Part shown: piece after piece, positions 18,165 to 27,604 of the stretch | Layout: every line of letters begins with the position of its first letter | How positions within the stretch are numbered: the stretch's first letter is position 1 | From: SVEL01 sp964573715 | GTDB taxonomy: Bacteria > Bacillota > Clostridia > Lachnospirales > Lachnospiraceae | Length of the DNA: 64,000 bases | Direction: 5' to 3' | Assembly (NCBI GenBank): GCA_964573715.1 | Contig: CAZNKR010000005.1 | Span: forward strand, 1 to 64,000 | The notes under the pieces: model-generated | Seen by the model: the letters and a program-made list of their open reading frames with translations, nothing else | What the model was told of the DNA's origin: nothing | The model's database searches: none | Made by a program: the position numbers and the translations under genes

Positions 18165-18966
18165 TGAAAGCCTCCTTGAAACTATTAGATAAGCCACATG
18201 GATTTTCAGCCTCCATAAATGTTCTTCCAATTAATAATGCGTCCACGTTGCATTCTTTCAAAAATCTCACATCATCAGTATTTGCGACACCGCTCTCTGA
18301 AACTAATATTGGTTTTTCACTCATTTTCATTTGACAAAGACTCTCTTTCATATACGCTGATAGTCTTTTTGTGGTACTAAGCTTTATAGTAAAATCAGTT
18401 AAATCTCTGTTATTAATTCCTATTATTTTTGCTCCAAGCTTAAGTGCTCTACTCATTTCTTCTTCGCTATGTGTTTCTACCAAAACATCAAGACCTAAGG
18501 AATATGCAAGGGTGTATAATTTTTTTAGCTCTTCGTCAGTTAATATAGCCACAATCAATAATATACAATCCGCATTAATAACCTTTGCTTCATATATTTG
18601 GTACTCATCAATAATAAAATCTTTTCTAATAATGGGTAGTTTGGAAATGGATCTTATTTTTTTTAAATATTCTATACTGCCATTAAAATGATCTTCTTCT
18701 GTTAATACACTAATAGCATCAACAGACGCATTATATTGCTCAATCCTATGAGATAAATCTATCTTTTGAGTAATTGTTCCCATACTAGGAGATGCCTGCT
18801 TAAATTCCCCTATGATAGACAGTCCTTCTTTACTAAGTACATTGTAAAAGTCTTTAGGACTATACTTCGTATTCAACGCTTTCTTCTTCATCTCTTCAAA
18901 AGATATTTCTTTTTTTTGTTCAATTAATCTTTTTCTTTTATCCTTTACAATATCATCAAGTATCAT
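18154..18966 (-). CDS. trpC: Indole-3-glycerol phosphate synthase
   Basis: Closes the indole ring in tryptophan synthesis. The 270 residues form a TIM barrel with family motifs GEFKQASPSMG (an S in place of the usual K before the P), IGINNRDL and VSESGV. It follows trpG by 12 bases, the position where most Lachnospiraceae-type operons have trpD, which is absent here. It overlaps trpF at its 3' end. Confidence 0.96.
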   Translation of the reverse strand: MILDDIVKDKRKRLIEQKKEISFEEMKKKALNTKYSPKDFYNVLSKEGLSIIGEFKQASPSMGTITQKIDLSHRIEQYNASVDAISVLTEEDHFNGSIEYLKKIRSISKLPIIRKDFIIDEYQIYEAKVINADCILLIVAILTDEELKKLYTLAYSLGLDVLVETHSEEEMSRALKLGAKIIGINNRDLTDFTIKLSTTKRLSAYMKESLCQMKMSEKPILVSESGVANTDDVRFLKECNVDALLIGRTFMEAENPCGLSNSFKEAFNGN

Positions 18967-18978
18967 ATTTTCTCCAAT

Positions 18979-19542
18979 CTACATGCTTATAAAATTCTCA
19001 ATCATTTTCTTTCCATGCTCTGTGTATATTGATTCAGGATGAAACTGAAGTCCAAATACTTTATTATCCTTATGTTTAATTCCCATTATTTCACCATCAT
19101 TAGTTCTAGCTGTAACAATTAAACACTCTGGCATTGTCTCTTCCACAATAGCCAAGGAATGATATCTAGCTACCTTTATTTCAGATTCGATTCCTTCAAA
19201 TAAATCCTTTTGATTATGAACTATTAAGGACTGCTTTCCATGAAATATCTTCTTTGCGTAGCTTACTGTTGCACCATATGCCTCTGCAATACACTGATGT
19301 CCAAGGCATATACCCATTATTGGAATCTGCTTTCCAAATTCTTTAATAACTTCCATACATATTCCGGCATCTTTAGGTGCTTTAGGTCCAGGAGAAATGA
19401 CTATTTTTTCAGGATTTAATTTTTTTATATCAGCTACTGAGATTTCATCGTTCCTCTTTACTAAAATATCCGTATTAAATAATCCCATATATTGATATAA
19501 GTTGTATGTAAATGAATCATAATTATCTATTAATAAAATCAT
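18979..19542 (-). CDS. trpG: Anthranilate synthase glutaminase subunit
   Basis: Class I glutamine amidotransferase that supplies ammonia to TrpE. The 187 residues contain the nucleophile in GICLGHQ (C79) and the His-Glu pair in FHPES (H168, E170). It is a stand-alone domain, not fused to TrpD. Its ATG overlaps the trpE stop by the usual ATGA-like junction. In some Firmicutes such a subunit also serves folate synthesis, but no pab genes are seen here. Confidence 0.95.
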   Translation of the reverse strand: MILLIDNYDSFTYNLYQYMGLFNTDILVKRNDEISVADIKKLNPEKIVISPGPKAPKDAGICMEVIKEFGKQIPIMGICLGHQCIAEAYGATVSYAKKIFHGKQSLIVHNQKDLFEGIESEIKVARYHSLAIVEETMPECLIVTARTNDGEIMGIKHKDNKVFGLQFHPESIYTEHGKKMIENFISM

Positions 19543-20951
19543 AGGTTTTCCTCCTTTACTAATGTTTTAGCAAGTGCCATAACTTTGTTGCAGCATTCCA
19601 AATATTCATTTTCGGGAACTGAATCTGCCACAATTCCAGCTCCTGCCTGAAGGTAAACATTTTCACCTTTTTTTATCATGGTTCTAATTGTTATACAAAA
19701 GTCCATATTTCCAGTAAAATCTATATATCCTGTAGCTCCGCCGTATAATCCTCTTTTTACACCTTCAAGTTCATCTATTATTTCCATTGCTCTTATTTTA
19801 GGTGCACCACTTAATGTACCTGCTGGCAAAAAGCTCTTTAGTAAATCCACTGGATGATATTCTTTATTTTTCTTTCCTTCCACAAGTGATACGATATGCA
19901 TTACATGTGAATAGTTAACAACCTCCATAAATCTTGTCACCTTTACGGTTCCAAATTGAGCAACTCTACCCATGTCATTTCTAGCAAGATCAACAAGCAT
20001 TACATGCTCAGCTCTTTCCTTTTCATCCTCTAGCAATTCTTTTTTTAACCTTAGGTCTTCCTCTTTTGTAGTTCCCCTCTTACGGGTTCCTGCAATGGGA
20101 CAAGTTTGAATTTTATTATCTCTTTCTTTAACTAGCATTTCTGGAGAACTACCTATTATTTCAAACTCCTTAAAATTAAAATAATACAAATATGGCGAAG
20201 GATTTAGTTCACGAAGATTTTTGTATAATTCAAATCCATCCTGCTTAGTTTTAATAGTCCATCTTTGTGATAAAACTGTTTGAAAAATATGTCCATTGGT
20301 TATATATTCCTTTATTTTTGCAACCTTTTTTGAATATTCTTCTAAGGAGTCGGATTTGTTAATAATGGTTCCATCCTGAGTATTTTTCACTGTAACTGGT
20401 TTAATATTTTTTTTAGCTGCCTTAATCAATACGTCAGCCATTTCTAATGCTTTGGTTTTTCCAGCTTCACTATCCTCTTCTAAGACCACTGCGGATAAAG
20501 TTTCTGCCACATGATCAATAACAATAAATTTTGTTGCTAACATAAATTGTAATGTTTCAATACCAATTTCATCTGCATTATTATCAGGTATTTTTTCTGA
20601 ATATCTTATAAAATCATATCCTGCACTTCCCACTATTCCGCCACTAAAGGCTAATTCACATTCATCCTTAACCACATGATGGCAATTACAATATTGCTTT
20701 AGTAGTTCCATTGGATTTCCTTCATAAACTTGTACATCCCCATTGCTTTTTGTTATTACAAGTGAATTATCCTTTGATTGAATTATTTCTTCTGGTTCAA
20801 CACCAATAAATGTAAATCTATCATAATCCTTATCATAGCTTTCAAGTAGGAATCCACATTTTCCTTTACACAATGTTTCATATATGGCAATAGGTGTTTC
20901 GTTTACTATACTTATAGTTCTTTTGTATACTCGCAAAAATCTTTCTTTCAT
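19539..20951 (-). CDS. trpE: Anthranilate synthase component I
   Basis: Makes anthranilate from chorismate; about 470 residues. Family motifs include the chorismate-binding IAGTRKRGTT and the C-terminal GAGIVADS. Near the N-terminus a region of the type that binds tryptophan for feedback inhibition is expected, but I cannot prove the key residues. The ATG at 20951 is chosen because an AGGAGG site lies 8 bases upstream and because it follows the T-box terminator; an earlier in-frame ATG would fall inside the leader. Confidence 0.95.
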   Translation of the reverse strand: MKERFLRVYKRTISIVNETPIAIYETLCKGKCGFLLESYDKDYDRFTFIGVEPEEIIQSKDNSLVITKSNGDVQVYEGNPMELLKQYCNCHHVVKDECELAFSGGIVGSAGYDFIRYSEKIPDNNADEIGIETLQFMLATKFIVIDHVAETLSAVVLEEDSEAGKTKALEMADVLIKAAKKNIKPVTVKNTQDGTIINKSDSLEEYSKKVAKIKEYITNGHIFQTVLSQRWTIKTKQDGFELYKNLRELNPSPYLYYFNFKEFEIIGSSPEMLVKERDNKIQTCPIAGTRKRGTTKEEDLRLKKELLEDEKERAEHVMLVDLARNDMGRVAQFGTVKVTRFMEVVNYSHVMHIVSLVEGKKNKEYHPVDLLKSFLPAGTLSGAPKIRAMEIIDELEGVKRGLYGGATGYIDFTGNMDFCITIRTMIKKGENVYLQAGAGIVADSVPENEYLECCNKVMALAKTLVKEENL

Positions 20952-20993
20952 TCTAATATCCTCCTTTTGATGCAGATAATGGATTAATTTTAT

Positions 20994-21352
20994 TAAAACA
21001 AAAATCCCTAGCTGCATATAAACATGCAACTAGGGACGATAGTATCGTGGTGCCACCCTGTTTCTCTTTATGGTGAAAAGCAAAAAAAAAGTACTTCCCA
21101 TCTAGGAAAATACTTGCCACCATAATAGACTCTTGTTTTAGATACATAAAAAAATAAAATTAATCTTTCATTTTTCGATATCCGTTCCTCTGTAACGTGA
21201 GGTCACGTCGGGACTACTATATGTTCATCCTCGCGTCTCCCAAACCCATTCCTTATAACACTTCATACCAGTTCTCATCCTTCCTGGCTCTCTGTGATGT
21301 CCTGACTATAAGTACTATTTTGTTCATCGACTTTAGTTGTTTAAATTATTTA
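20994..21352 (-). promoter_or_regulatory. Tryptophan T-box leader
   Basis: The trpE leader has the conserved T-box AGGGTGGCACCACG (21046-21059). It overlaps the antiterminator and precedes a terminator stem (CCCTAG arms at 21005-21011 / 21030-21036, with U-rich run 20994-21004). Upstream Stem I shows AGAGAGC-like elements, and a specifier triplet UGG can be read at 21246-21248 in GGAAUGGGUU, matching tryptophan. Uncharged tRNA-Trp would stabilise the antiterminator and switch on the operon. The tRNA-Trp gene itself is 10 kb away in this window. The specifier position is my reading, not a modelled fold. Confidence 0.92.
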
Positions 21353-21358
21353 TGTGTT

Positions 21359-21387
21359 ATTTTACTGAGTATTCAAGTATTTGTCAA
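21359..21387 (-). promoter_or_regulatory. trp operon promoter
   Basis: Minus-strand TTGACA (21382-21387), 17-base spacer and TAAAAT (21359-21364), placing the start near 21352 and giving a leader of about 400 bases. The remaining 21388-21536 is AT-rich with no further clear element apart from the degV ribosome site. Confidence 0.75.
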
Positions 21388-21536
21388 CCCCTAATTTACT
21401 TTTTTTTTAATTTTTTACTGATTTTTTACTGATTTTCTGATAATGATTATTTATATGGATTTTTATACTTCCTTGTGATAAAATTAAAACGTTTTCAACC
21501 ACGAAGTTTATTTACTATATAAACAAGGAGGACTTT

Positions 21537-22406
21537 ATGAGCAACTACGTACTAATTACCGATAATACATGTGACCTTGAAGACTCATACTACAAAGAGC
21601 ATAACATCCCGGTTATTATGCTCCCTTATTCCATTGATGATGTTGTTTATGGTCCAAATAATACCTTTCCATTAAAAGACTTTTATGATTGTATGAGAGT
21701 TGGAAAGATGCCTACTACTATGGCATGTAATCCTGACACATATTCCACTACCTTTCGTAAATTTTTAGATGAAGGCAAGGATATTTTATATTTAGCATTT
21801 TCTTCTGGACTTAGCAGCAGCTATGGCAATGCTGTATTAGCTTCCAATGAGCTTTTAGAAGAATATCCAAATCGAACCATTAAGGTCATAGATACACTAT
21901 GTGCTTCTATGGGCGAAGGTCTTATCCTATACAAAGCCGTAGAGTTATATGAAAAAGGTCAAACCTTAGAAGAAGTTTCAAAATATGTAGAAGACAATAA
22001 ACTAAATGTATGTCACTACGTTACAGTTGATGATTTACATCATCTTCACAGAGGAGGTCGTGTTTCAAAAGCCACTGCAGTTGTTGGAACGCTTATAAAT
22101 GTAAAGCCTCTTATTCATCTTGATAATGAAGGTAAGCTTATTTCTATTGGAAATGTCCGTGGACGTAAGAAATCTTTATTAGCTTTAGTTAACTACATGG
22201 AGCTGCTAACAAAAGACTATCCCCATGAAAATGATGTAGTTATGGTAACACATGGTGATTGCATTGAAGATGCACAGTTTGTAGCCAATGAAGTTAAGAA
22301 GCGTTTTAACACAAAAGAAGTTATTATTTCTTTAACTAGTCAGACCATTGGCACTCACACCGGTCCAGGACTTGTTGCATTATTCTTTATGGGCACAAAA
22401 AGATAA
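21537..22406 (+). CDS. degV: DegV family fatty-acid-binding protein
   Basis: A 289-residue protein of the DegV/FakB family, which binds one fatty acid and can present it to the kinase FakA for phospholipid synthesis. Typical features are the N-terminal ITDNTCDL, the SSGLSSSYGNA stretch (ligand-binding Ser), HRGGRVSK, and the C-terminal TQTIGTHTGPG with the histidine and threonine seen at the lipid head group. There is an AAGGAGG site upstream. It is a lone plus-strand gene and no fakA is adjacent. Exact ligand preference is unknown. Confidence 0.93.
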   Translation: MSNYVLITDNTCDLEDSYYKEHNIPVIMLPYSIDDVVYGPNNTFPLKDFYDCMRVGKMPTTMACNPDTYSTTFRKFLDEGKDILYLAFSSGLSSSYGNAVLASNELLEEYPNRTIKVIDTLCASMGEGLILYKAVELYEKGQTLEEVSKYVEDNKLNVCHYVTVDDLHHLHRGGRVSKATAVVGTLINVKPLIHLDNEGKLISIGNVRGRKKSLLALVNYMELLTKDYPHENDVVMVTHGDCIEDAQFVANEVKKRFNTKEVIISLTSQTIGTHTGPGLVALFFMGTKR

Positions 22407-22410
22407 TTTT

Positions 22411-22607
22411 GACCTACAAAAGTTAGTTTAACCGACCGACAAAAGTTAGTTTAACCGACCNNNNNNNNNNNNNNNNNNNNNNNNNNNNNNNNNNNNNNNN
22501 NNNNNNNNNNNNNNNNNNNNNNNNNNNNNNNNNNNNNNNNNNNNNNNNNNNNNNNNNNNNACAAAAGTTAGTTTAACCGACCGACAAAAGTTAGTTTAAC
22601 CGACCCC
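22411..22607. repeat. 23-bp minisatellite with assembly gap
   Basis: Units of 23 bases (consensus GACCGACAAAAGTTAGTTTAACC) are joined head to tail without spacers. At least two lie on each side of a run of 100 N (22461-22560), so the copy number is unknown. The first unit starts GACCTACAAAAG and the last diverges into an IS-end-like sequence. Each unit holds a small GTTA-gtt-TAAC palindrome. Confidence 0.85.
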
Positions 22608-22660
22608 CAAAAGTTAGACCTAAAATCTAACGATTGGGAGGTCTTTTTTTATGAAATAAG
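22601..22660 (+). mobile_element. Possible remnant of an IS3-family left end
   Basis: The stretch after the last 23-bp unit starts GACCCCCAAAAGTTAGACC and continues to GGGAGGTC, seven T and ATGAAATAA. This resembles, from memory, the left end of IS150-group IS3 elements, where a CCCCAAAAGTTAGAC-type terminus is followed by a strong ribosome site and the ATG of orfA. Here the reading frame stops after two codons. The ylmH stop codon overlaps this start. No transposase remains, so the call is tentative. Confidence 0.35.
22613..22650 (+). terminator. Likely degV terminator
   Basis: Alternative hairpins GTTAGA/TCTAAC (22613-22618 / 22626-22631) and AGACCT/AGGTCT (22616-22621 / 22639-22644) end in a run of seven T. 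It could stop transcription from degV. Confidence 0.55.
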
Positions 22661-23410
22661 CACTGATATCATAAGCTTACCCTTAGCTGTTTCTCTTTCT
22701 ATCCCTTCATACCTAAAACGACCCATTCCCCTTACAGAAATCAAATCATTATTTTTAAGTATTCCACTGTTATTTTCATATATTTGTCCATTTACAAATA
22801 TTTTCTTTTGCCTAAAATATTCTATACATTGACTTCGAGACATATTGTATACCTTGGAAATCACTGCATCCACTCGTAGTGAGGATACCATTACCAGCTT
22901 TTGGGTTGGCTCTTTTGACTCTACATCTTCCATATCCTCAACTACATTTAGCTTAACATTTGTATGACGTACTTTATCTAAATTTTCCATTATGAAATCA
23001 TTAATTGAATTTTCACAGAATAAATAAGCTGTTTTTCCATTTATTAAAATATCTCCCATCTTATTTCTTGTAATACCTAAATTCATTAATGCTCCAAGAT
23101 AGTCTCTATGTCCCAGATTATCAGAAAACTTTTCAATCAATGGGCTAATTTTTATAATGGATATAGGAAATGCTTCATCATATCCTAGCTCCTCTTTATC
23201 ACCAAATCTTATCATTACTCTTTCAGTTTTTGATGATCCTCCATATATCTTATATTTAACAAATGAAAATTCTTTTATGTTTTCAAAAAATAGAGACTGC
23301 TCTCCTTCTCCTAGAAAGTCCGAAAAGGTAAATATATTTTGAGCATATGATTTATTTGCCAGGTCCAACATTCTTTTGATAAATGTTTTATTATCTTTAG
23401 ACAATTCCAT
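22649..23410 (-). CDS. ylmH: S4-domain RNA-binding protein, YlmH type
   Basis: A 253-residue protein with the YlmH layout: an N-terminal alpha/beta region followed by an S4 RNA-binding domain at about 175-235 (RVDAVISKVYNMSRSQCIEYFRQ). In Bacillus and Streptococcus YlmH binds stalled 50S-tRNA complexes and is otherwise encoded in the division cluster with sepF and divIVA; neither is here. Its last few codons and stop overlap the IS-end-like sequence, so the original C-terminus may have been altered. The start has a CAGGAG site. Confidence 0.88.
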   Translation of the reverse strand: MELSKDNKTFIKRMLDLANKSYAQNIFTFSDFLGEGEQSLFFENIKEFSFVKYKIYGGSSKTERVMIRFGDKEELGYDEAFPISIIKISPLIEKFSDNLGHRDYLGALMNLGITRNKMGDILINGKTAYLFCENSINDFIMENLDKVRHTNVKLNVVEDMEDVESKEPTQKLVMVSSLRVDAVISKVYNMSRSQCIEYFRQKKIFVNGQIYENNSGILKNNDLISVRGMGRFRYEGIERETAKGKLMISVLIS

Positions 23411-23559
23411 TTTATTCTCCTGTCCATATCCTTACTTTCAATTGCCCATAAAACAAGGCCAAATACACCAATTCCTACAAGATGTTCTATATTAAACATA
23501 AATGAAGCAATAAGATATTTTATAAATCTTAGCTTACGTTTAAATAATAACTCTTTCAT
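23311..23559 (-). pseudogene. N-terminal fragment, possibly of an ABC exporter
   Basis: An 82-codon frame with a strong GGAGG site and ATG, overlapping the first 100 bases of ylmH in another register. Its first ~45 residues (KELLFKRKLRFIKYLIASF and a hydrophobic stretch to about 41) resemble the first transmembrane region of ABC exporter half-transporters. The rest is out-of-frame ylmH sequence. I read it as a truncated gene start whose body has been lost; a small membrane peptide remains possible. Confidence 0.4.
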
Positions 23560-23604
23560 ATGTACCTCCGCACAGTTTCAAACATGTGCCACCATGCACA
23601 CAAT

Positions 23605-23699
23605 AAAAAAAGAACCTAGATATAGCTATAGCTATTGAACTAACCCTACAAAAGTTGTTTATTGTAACTTTTGTAAGTCATTCATATCCAGGTTCTTTT
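23605..23699 (-). terminator. Large two-part terminator after purL
   Basis: Eleven bases past the purL stop is a 16-bp outer stem (23684-23699 / 23608-23623, one G-U pair in the minus RNA). It encloses a second 10-bp hairpin (23666-23675 / 23647-23656). The minus RNA ends in seven U. It looks like an intrinsic terminator, or an attenuator ahead of the ABC-like fragment and ylmH. Confidence 0.75.
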
Positions 23700-23710
23700 A
23701 TAGTAATTAA

Positions 23711-26700
23711 TTACTGAAAATATTTTACTCCAGATTCAAAGATCTTCATATCTTGTTCACCATAAATATTTATGGCAACATGATCTCCTCTTCTTTCTGA
23801 ATGAGCCATTTTACCTAAGCATCTGCCATCTGGACTTGTAATACCTTCAATAGCATAATATGAACCATTTACGTTCCATTCTTCATCCATTGTAGGCATA
23901 CCAGCTTCGTTAACATACTGAGTAGCTATCTGACCATTTTCAAATAATTTCTTAATCCATTCTTCACTAGCAACAAATCTTCCTTCACCATGAGATGCAG
24001 GATTTACGTATGTTGCGCCAAGTGTTGCACCCTGTAACCAAGGTGATTTGTTTGTAACAACCTTTGTATAAACCATCTTTGATACGTGACGGTTAATAGT
24101 ATTAAAAGTAAGTGTTGGTGCATTAGAATCCTGTCCAGTAATCTGTCCGTTAGGAACTAATCCAAGCTTAATAAGTGCTTGGAAACCATTACAAATACCA
24201 AGTGCAAGTCCATCTCTTTCATTAAGGAGCTTATGAACTGCTTCTTTTAGCTTTTCATTTCTAAATGCTGTAGCAAAGAACTTAGCTGAACCATCTGGTT
24301 CATCACCAGCTGAAAATCCACCTGGGAACATAATGATTTGAGACTTTGCAATACTATCTTCAAATACCTTAACTGAATCTCTAATATCATCTGCATTAAG
24401 GTTTTTAAATACTTTGGTAATCACATCTGCACCAGCACATTCAAATGCCTTTGCACTATCATATTCACAGTTTGTACCTGGGAAAACCGGAATAAATACA
24501 GTAGGTCTGGCAATTTTATGCTTGCACACATATACATCTTTAGTATCATATACTGGTGTATCTAGTACATTAGTATCTACTGTAGAACGTGTAGGAAATA
24601 CCTTTTCAAGTGTTGATTCCCAGGTCTTTACAGCTTCGTCAATATTAATAACTACATCACCATAATTAAGTGTTTTTTGTGAAGTAACTTCACCTATCAC
24701 TTTAAAATATTCTTTTACATCTTCGAATGTTTTATTTACTTCTTCAAGCTTATCAGCTGCAATTTCTGCAACTATATCTCCATATCCAGCTGCGAATAGC
24801 TCATTTGCAGCTACACATTTATCACAAATAGATACACCAAGCTTATTTCCAAAGGCCATTTTAGAGACAGCAGCGGCAATTCCTTTTCCATCTACAACAT
24901 AAGCTGACTTAACCATACCCTTGCCCATAACTTCATGTAATTTATCATAAACCTTCATAACAATTTCATATACTGGTTTATTAAACTCATCCTTAGCAAC
25001 CTTGAAAACAACAAGCTTGTTGCCTGCTTCTTTTAATTCAGGTGTAATAATATCTTGTTCCTTTGCAACATCTACTGCAAAAGAAACAAGTGTTGGAGGA
25101 ACATCTATTTCATTGAAGGTTCCTGACATACTATCCTTACCACCAATTGATGGAAGACCGAATCCAATCTGAGCATCATATGCACCTAAAAGTGATGCAA
25201 ATGGCTGACTCCATCTTGAAGGTTCAAGAGTCATACGTCTAAAATATTCCTGGAATGTAAATCTAATCTTCTTATAATCTCCGCCATTGGCAACAATTTT
25301 AGCCACTGATTCTAATACTGCATAAATTGAACCATGATATGGACTCCATGATGAAAGATAAGGATCAAAGCCATAACTCATCATTGTAACTGTATCACAT
25401 TTTCCCTTAAGTACAGGAAGTTTAGCAACCATTGCCTGAGTCTCAGTAAGCTGATACTTACCACCATGTGGCATATAAACAGAGCCTGCTCCAATAGAAC
25501 CATCAAACATCTCAACAAGTCCCTTTTGTGAGCAAACATTTAAATCCTTTAATGTATCTAACCAAGCAGTCTTTACATCATCTACCTTTGGAGCATTGAA
25601 GAAATTCTCTTCCTTTGTAGGCATTGAAACTTCAACATCAGTTTCTTGATGTGCTCCATTTGTATCAAGGAAGCTTCTCTTTAAATCTACAATCTTTTTG
25701 CCTCTCCAGCAAAGTGTAAGTCTCTTATCTTCTTTAACAACAGCAACCTTTACTGCTTCAAGGTTTTCTTCCTTTGCGTATCCCATAAACTCATCAACGT
25801 CTTTAGGGTCAACCACAACTGCCATTCTTTCTTGAGATTCAGAAATAGAAATTTCAGTTCCATCTAAACCAGCATACTTCTTTGGTACCATATCAAGATT
25901 AATATCTAAGCCATCAGCTAACTCTCCAATAGCAACAGATACACCACCTGCACCAAAGTCATTACACTTCTTAATAAGTTTTGATACTTCTTCTCTTCTA
26001 AATAATCTTTGAATTTTTCTCTCTGTTGGGGCATTTCCCTTTTGAACTTCTGCTCCACAAGTTTCAATAGATTCTTCTGTATGAACCTTTGAAGAACCAG
26101 TTGCACCACCACAACCATCACGGCCTGTACGACCACCAAGTAAGATAATGATATCTCCTGGATCAGAAGTTTCTCTGATTACCGCACGTCTTGGAGCAGC
26201 ACCAATAACAGCACCAATCTCCATTCTTTTTGCAACATAATCTGGATGATAGATTTCTTTTACAAGTCCTGTAGCAAGTCCAATCTGATTGCCGTATGAA
26301 CTATAGCCATTGGCTGCACCGCGAACAAGCTTCTTTTGTGGAAGCTTACCCTTTAGTGTATCTTTAACTGATTTTGTTGGATCGGCAGCACCTGTTACAC
26401 GCATAGCTTGATATACATATGTTCTACCTGAAAGTGGATCTCTTATAGCACCGCCAAGACATGTAGCAGCACCACCGAAAGGTTCTATCTCTGTAGGATG
26501 ATTATGTGTTTCATTCTTAAAGTTTACTAACCATTCTTCAGTAACACCATCAACTTCTACAGGAACAACAATACTACATGCATTAATCTCATCACTTTCT
26601 TCCTGATCTGCAAGCTTGCCTTCCTTTTTAAGCTTTCTCATAGCCATAAGAGCTAAATCCATAAGACATACGAATTTATCATCTCTGCCTTTAAAAATAA

Positions 26701-27484
26701 CATCTCTATCTGCAATATATTGATTGTATGTTTCTACAATTGGTTTATTATAATAGCCTTCATCAAACTTAACATTTTTAAGCTCTGTATTGAAGGTTGT
26801 ATGACGACAATGATCTGACCAATAAGTATCAAGTACTCTTATTTCTGTCATTGATGGATCTCTATTTTCATCATTCTTGAAGTAATTCTGAATATGTAAG
26901 AAATCCTTAAAAGTCATTGCAAGATTAAGTGAACTATATAATTCCTTAAGCTTATCCTCTTCCATATCCTTAAATCCATCAAAATAAATAACATCAGCTG
27001 GATCTTCAAATTCTGTAACTAATGTTTCTGGCTTAACTAAATTTGTTTCTCTTGAATCAACAGGATTGATGCAAAAGTTCTTTATGCTATCAAACTCTTC
27101 ATCTGTAAGTGTTCCTTCAATAACATAGGTAACAGCTGTCTTAATAACTGGCTCTTCATCTTCATTAAGAAACTTTACACATTGCATTGCTGAATCTGCT
27201 CTCTGGTCAAACTGTCCAGGTAAAAATTCAACACTAAATACATAGTCTTTTCCCTTGTTGTATGAGAATTCTTCTTCATATAAAGTATCTACAGGTGGCT
27301 CAGAAAATACTGTATTCAGTGCTGCCTTATATGTGCCTTCTGATAAATTCTCAATATCATATCTTACCAACTCTCTAACACCAGTAACTGTCTTAATACC
27401 TAAAAAGCTTTTTATTTCTTCCTTTAACTCTTTAGCCTTAACTGCGTATGGTGCTTGCTTTTCCACATATACTCTGTATACCAT
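23711..27484 (-). CDS. purL: Phosphoribosylformylglycinamidine synthase, PurL-PurQ single chain
   Basis: Fourth step of purine synthesis (FGAR to FGAM, using ATP and glutamine). The 1257-residue chain joins the ATP-dependent synthase (about 1-960) and a C-terminal glutaminase (about 985-1257). Visible motifs are the substrate/ATP region NETHNHPTEIEPFGGAATC, SIGGKDSMSGT, the glutaminase FPGGFSAGDEP, nucleophile GICNGFQ and the later SHGEGRF. This is the clostridial single-chain form, with no purS, purQ or separate PurL needed. It stands apart from purEMND, 14 kb away. Confidence 0.97.
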   Translation of the reverse strand: MVYRVYVEKQAPYAVKAKELKEEIKSFLGIKTVTGVRELVRYDIENLSEGTYKAALNTVFSEPPVDTLYEEEFSYNKGKDYVFSVEFLPGQFDQRADSAMQCVKFLNEDEEPVIKTAVTYVIEGTLTDEEFDSIKNFCINPVDSRETNLVKPETLVTEFEDPADVIYFDGFKDMEEDKLKELYSSLNLAMTFKDFLHIQNYFKNDENRDPSMTEIRVLDTYWSDHCRHTTFNTELKNVKFDEGYYNKPIVETYNQYIADRDVIFKGRDDKFVCLMDLALMAMRKLKKEGKLADQEESDEINACSIVVPVEVDGVTEEWLVNFKNETHNHPTEIEPFGGAATCLGGAIRDPLSGRTYVYQAMRVTGAADPTKSVKDTLKGKLPQKKLVRGAANGYSSYGNQIGLATGLVKEIYHPDYVAKRMEIGAVIGAAPRRAVIRETSDPGDIIILLGGRTGRDGCGGATGSSKVHTEESIETCGAEVQKGNAPTERKIQRLFRREEVSKLIKKCNDFGAGGVSVAIGELADGLDINLDMVPKKYAGLDGTEISISESQERMAVVVDPKDVDEFMGYAKEENLEAVKVAVVKEDKRLTLCWRGKKIVDLKRSFLDTNGAHQETDVEVSMPTKEENFFNAPKVDDVKTAWLDTLKDLNVCSQKGLVEMFDGSIGAGSVYMPHGGKYQLTETQAMVAKLPVLKGKCDTVTMMSYGFDPYLSSWSPYHGSIYAVLESVAKIVANGGDYKKIRFTFQEYFRRMTLEPSRWSQPFASLLGAYDAQIGFGLPSIGGKDSMSGTFNEIDVPPTLVSFAVDVAKEQDIITPELKEAGNKLVVFKVAKDEFNKPVYEIVMKVYDKLHEVMGKGMVKSAYVVDGKGIAAAVSKMAFGNKLGVSICDKCVAANELFAAGYGDIVAEIAADKLEEVNKTFEDVKEYFKVIGEVTSQKTLNYGDVVINIDEAVKTWESTLEKVFPTRSTVDTNVLDTPVYDTKDVYVCKHKIARPTVFIPVFPGTNCEYDSAKAFECAGADVITKVFKNLNADDIRDSVKVFEDSIAKSQIIMFPGGFSAGDEPDGSAKFFATAFRNEKLKEAVHKLLNERDGLALGICNGFQALIKLGLVPNGQITGQDSNAPTLTFNTINRHVSKMVYTKVVTNKSPWLQGATLGATYVNPASHGEGRFVASEEWIKKLFENGQIATQYVNEAGMPTMDEEWNVNGSYYAIEGITSPDGRCLGKMAHSERRGDHVAINIYGEQDMKIFESGVKYFQ

Positions 27485-27604
27485 TTTCTGTGTACCTCCA
27501 TATTTTTAATTAAAAGTATTGGCTTTTCCATTTGTAGTTTTTATTTTTTGCATAACTACTCAAGAGATTTTATCATATTTTTATATATTATTAAAGTGGT
27601 TTTT

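Noticed and set aside
20953..21147. 64-codon minus-strand frame in the trp leader
   Set aside because: It lies within the T-box RNA; conserved leader structure explains the sequence, and it is not a Trp-rich leader peptide.
22411..22607. Possible CRISPR array
   Set aside because: The 23-bp units abut directly without unique spacers and no cas genes are present; it is a tandem repeat.
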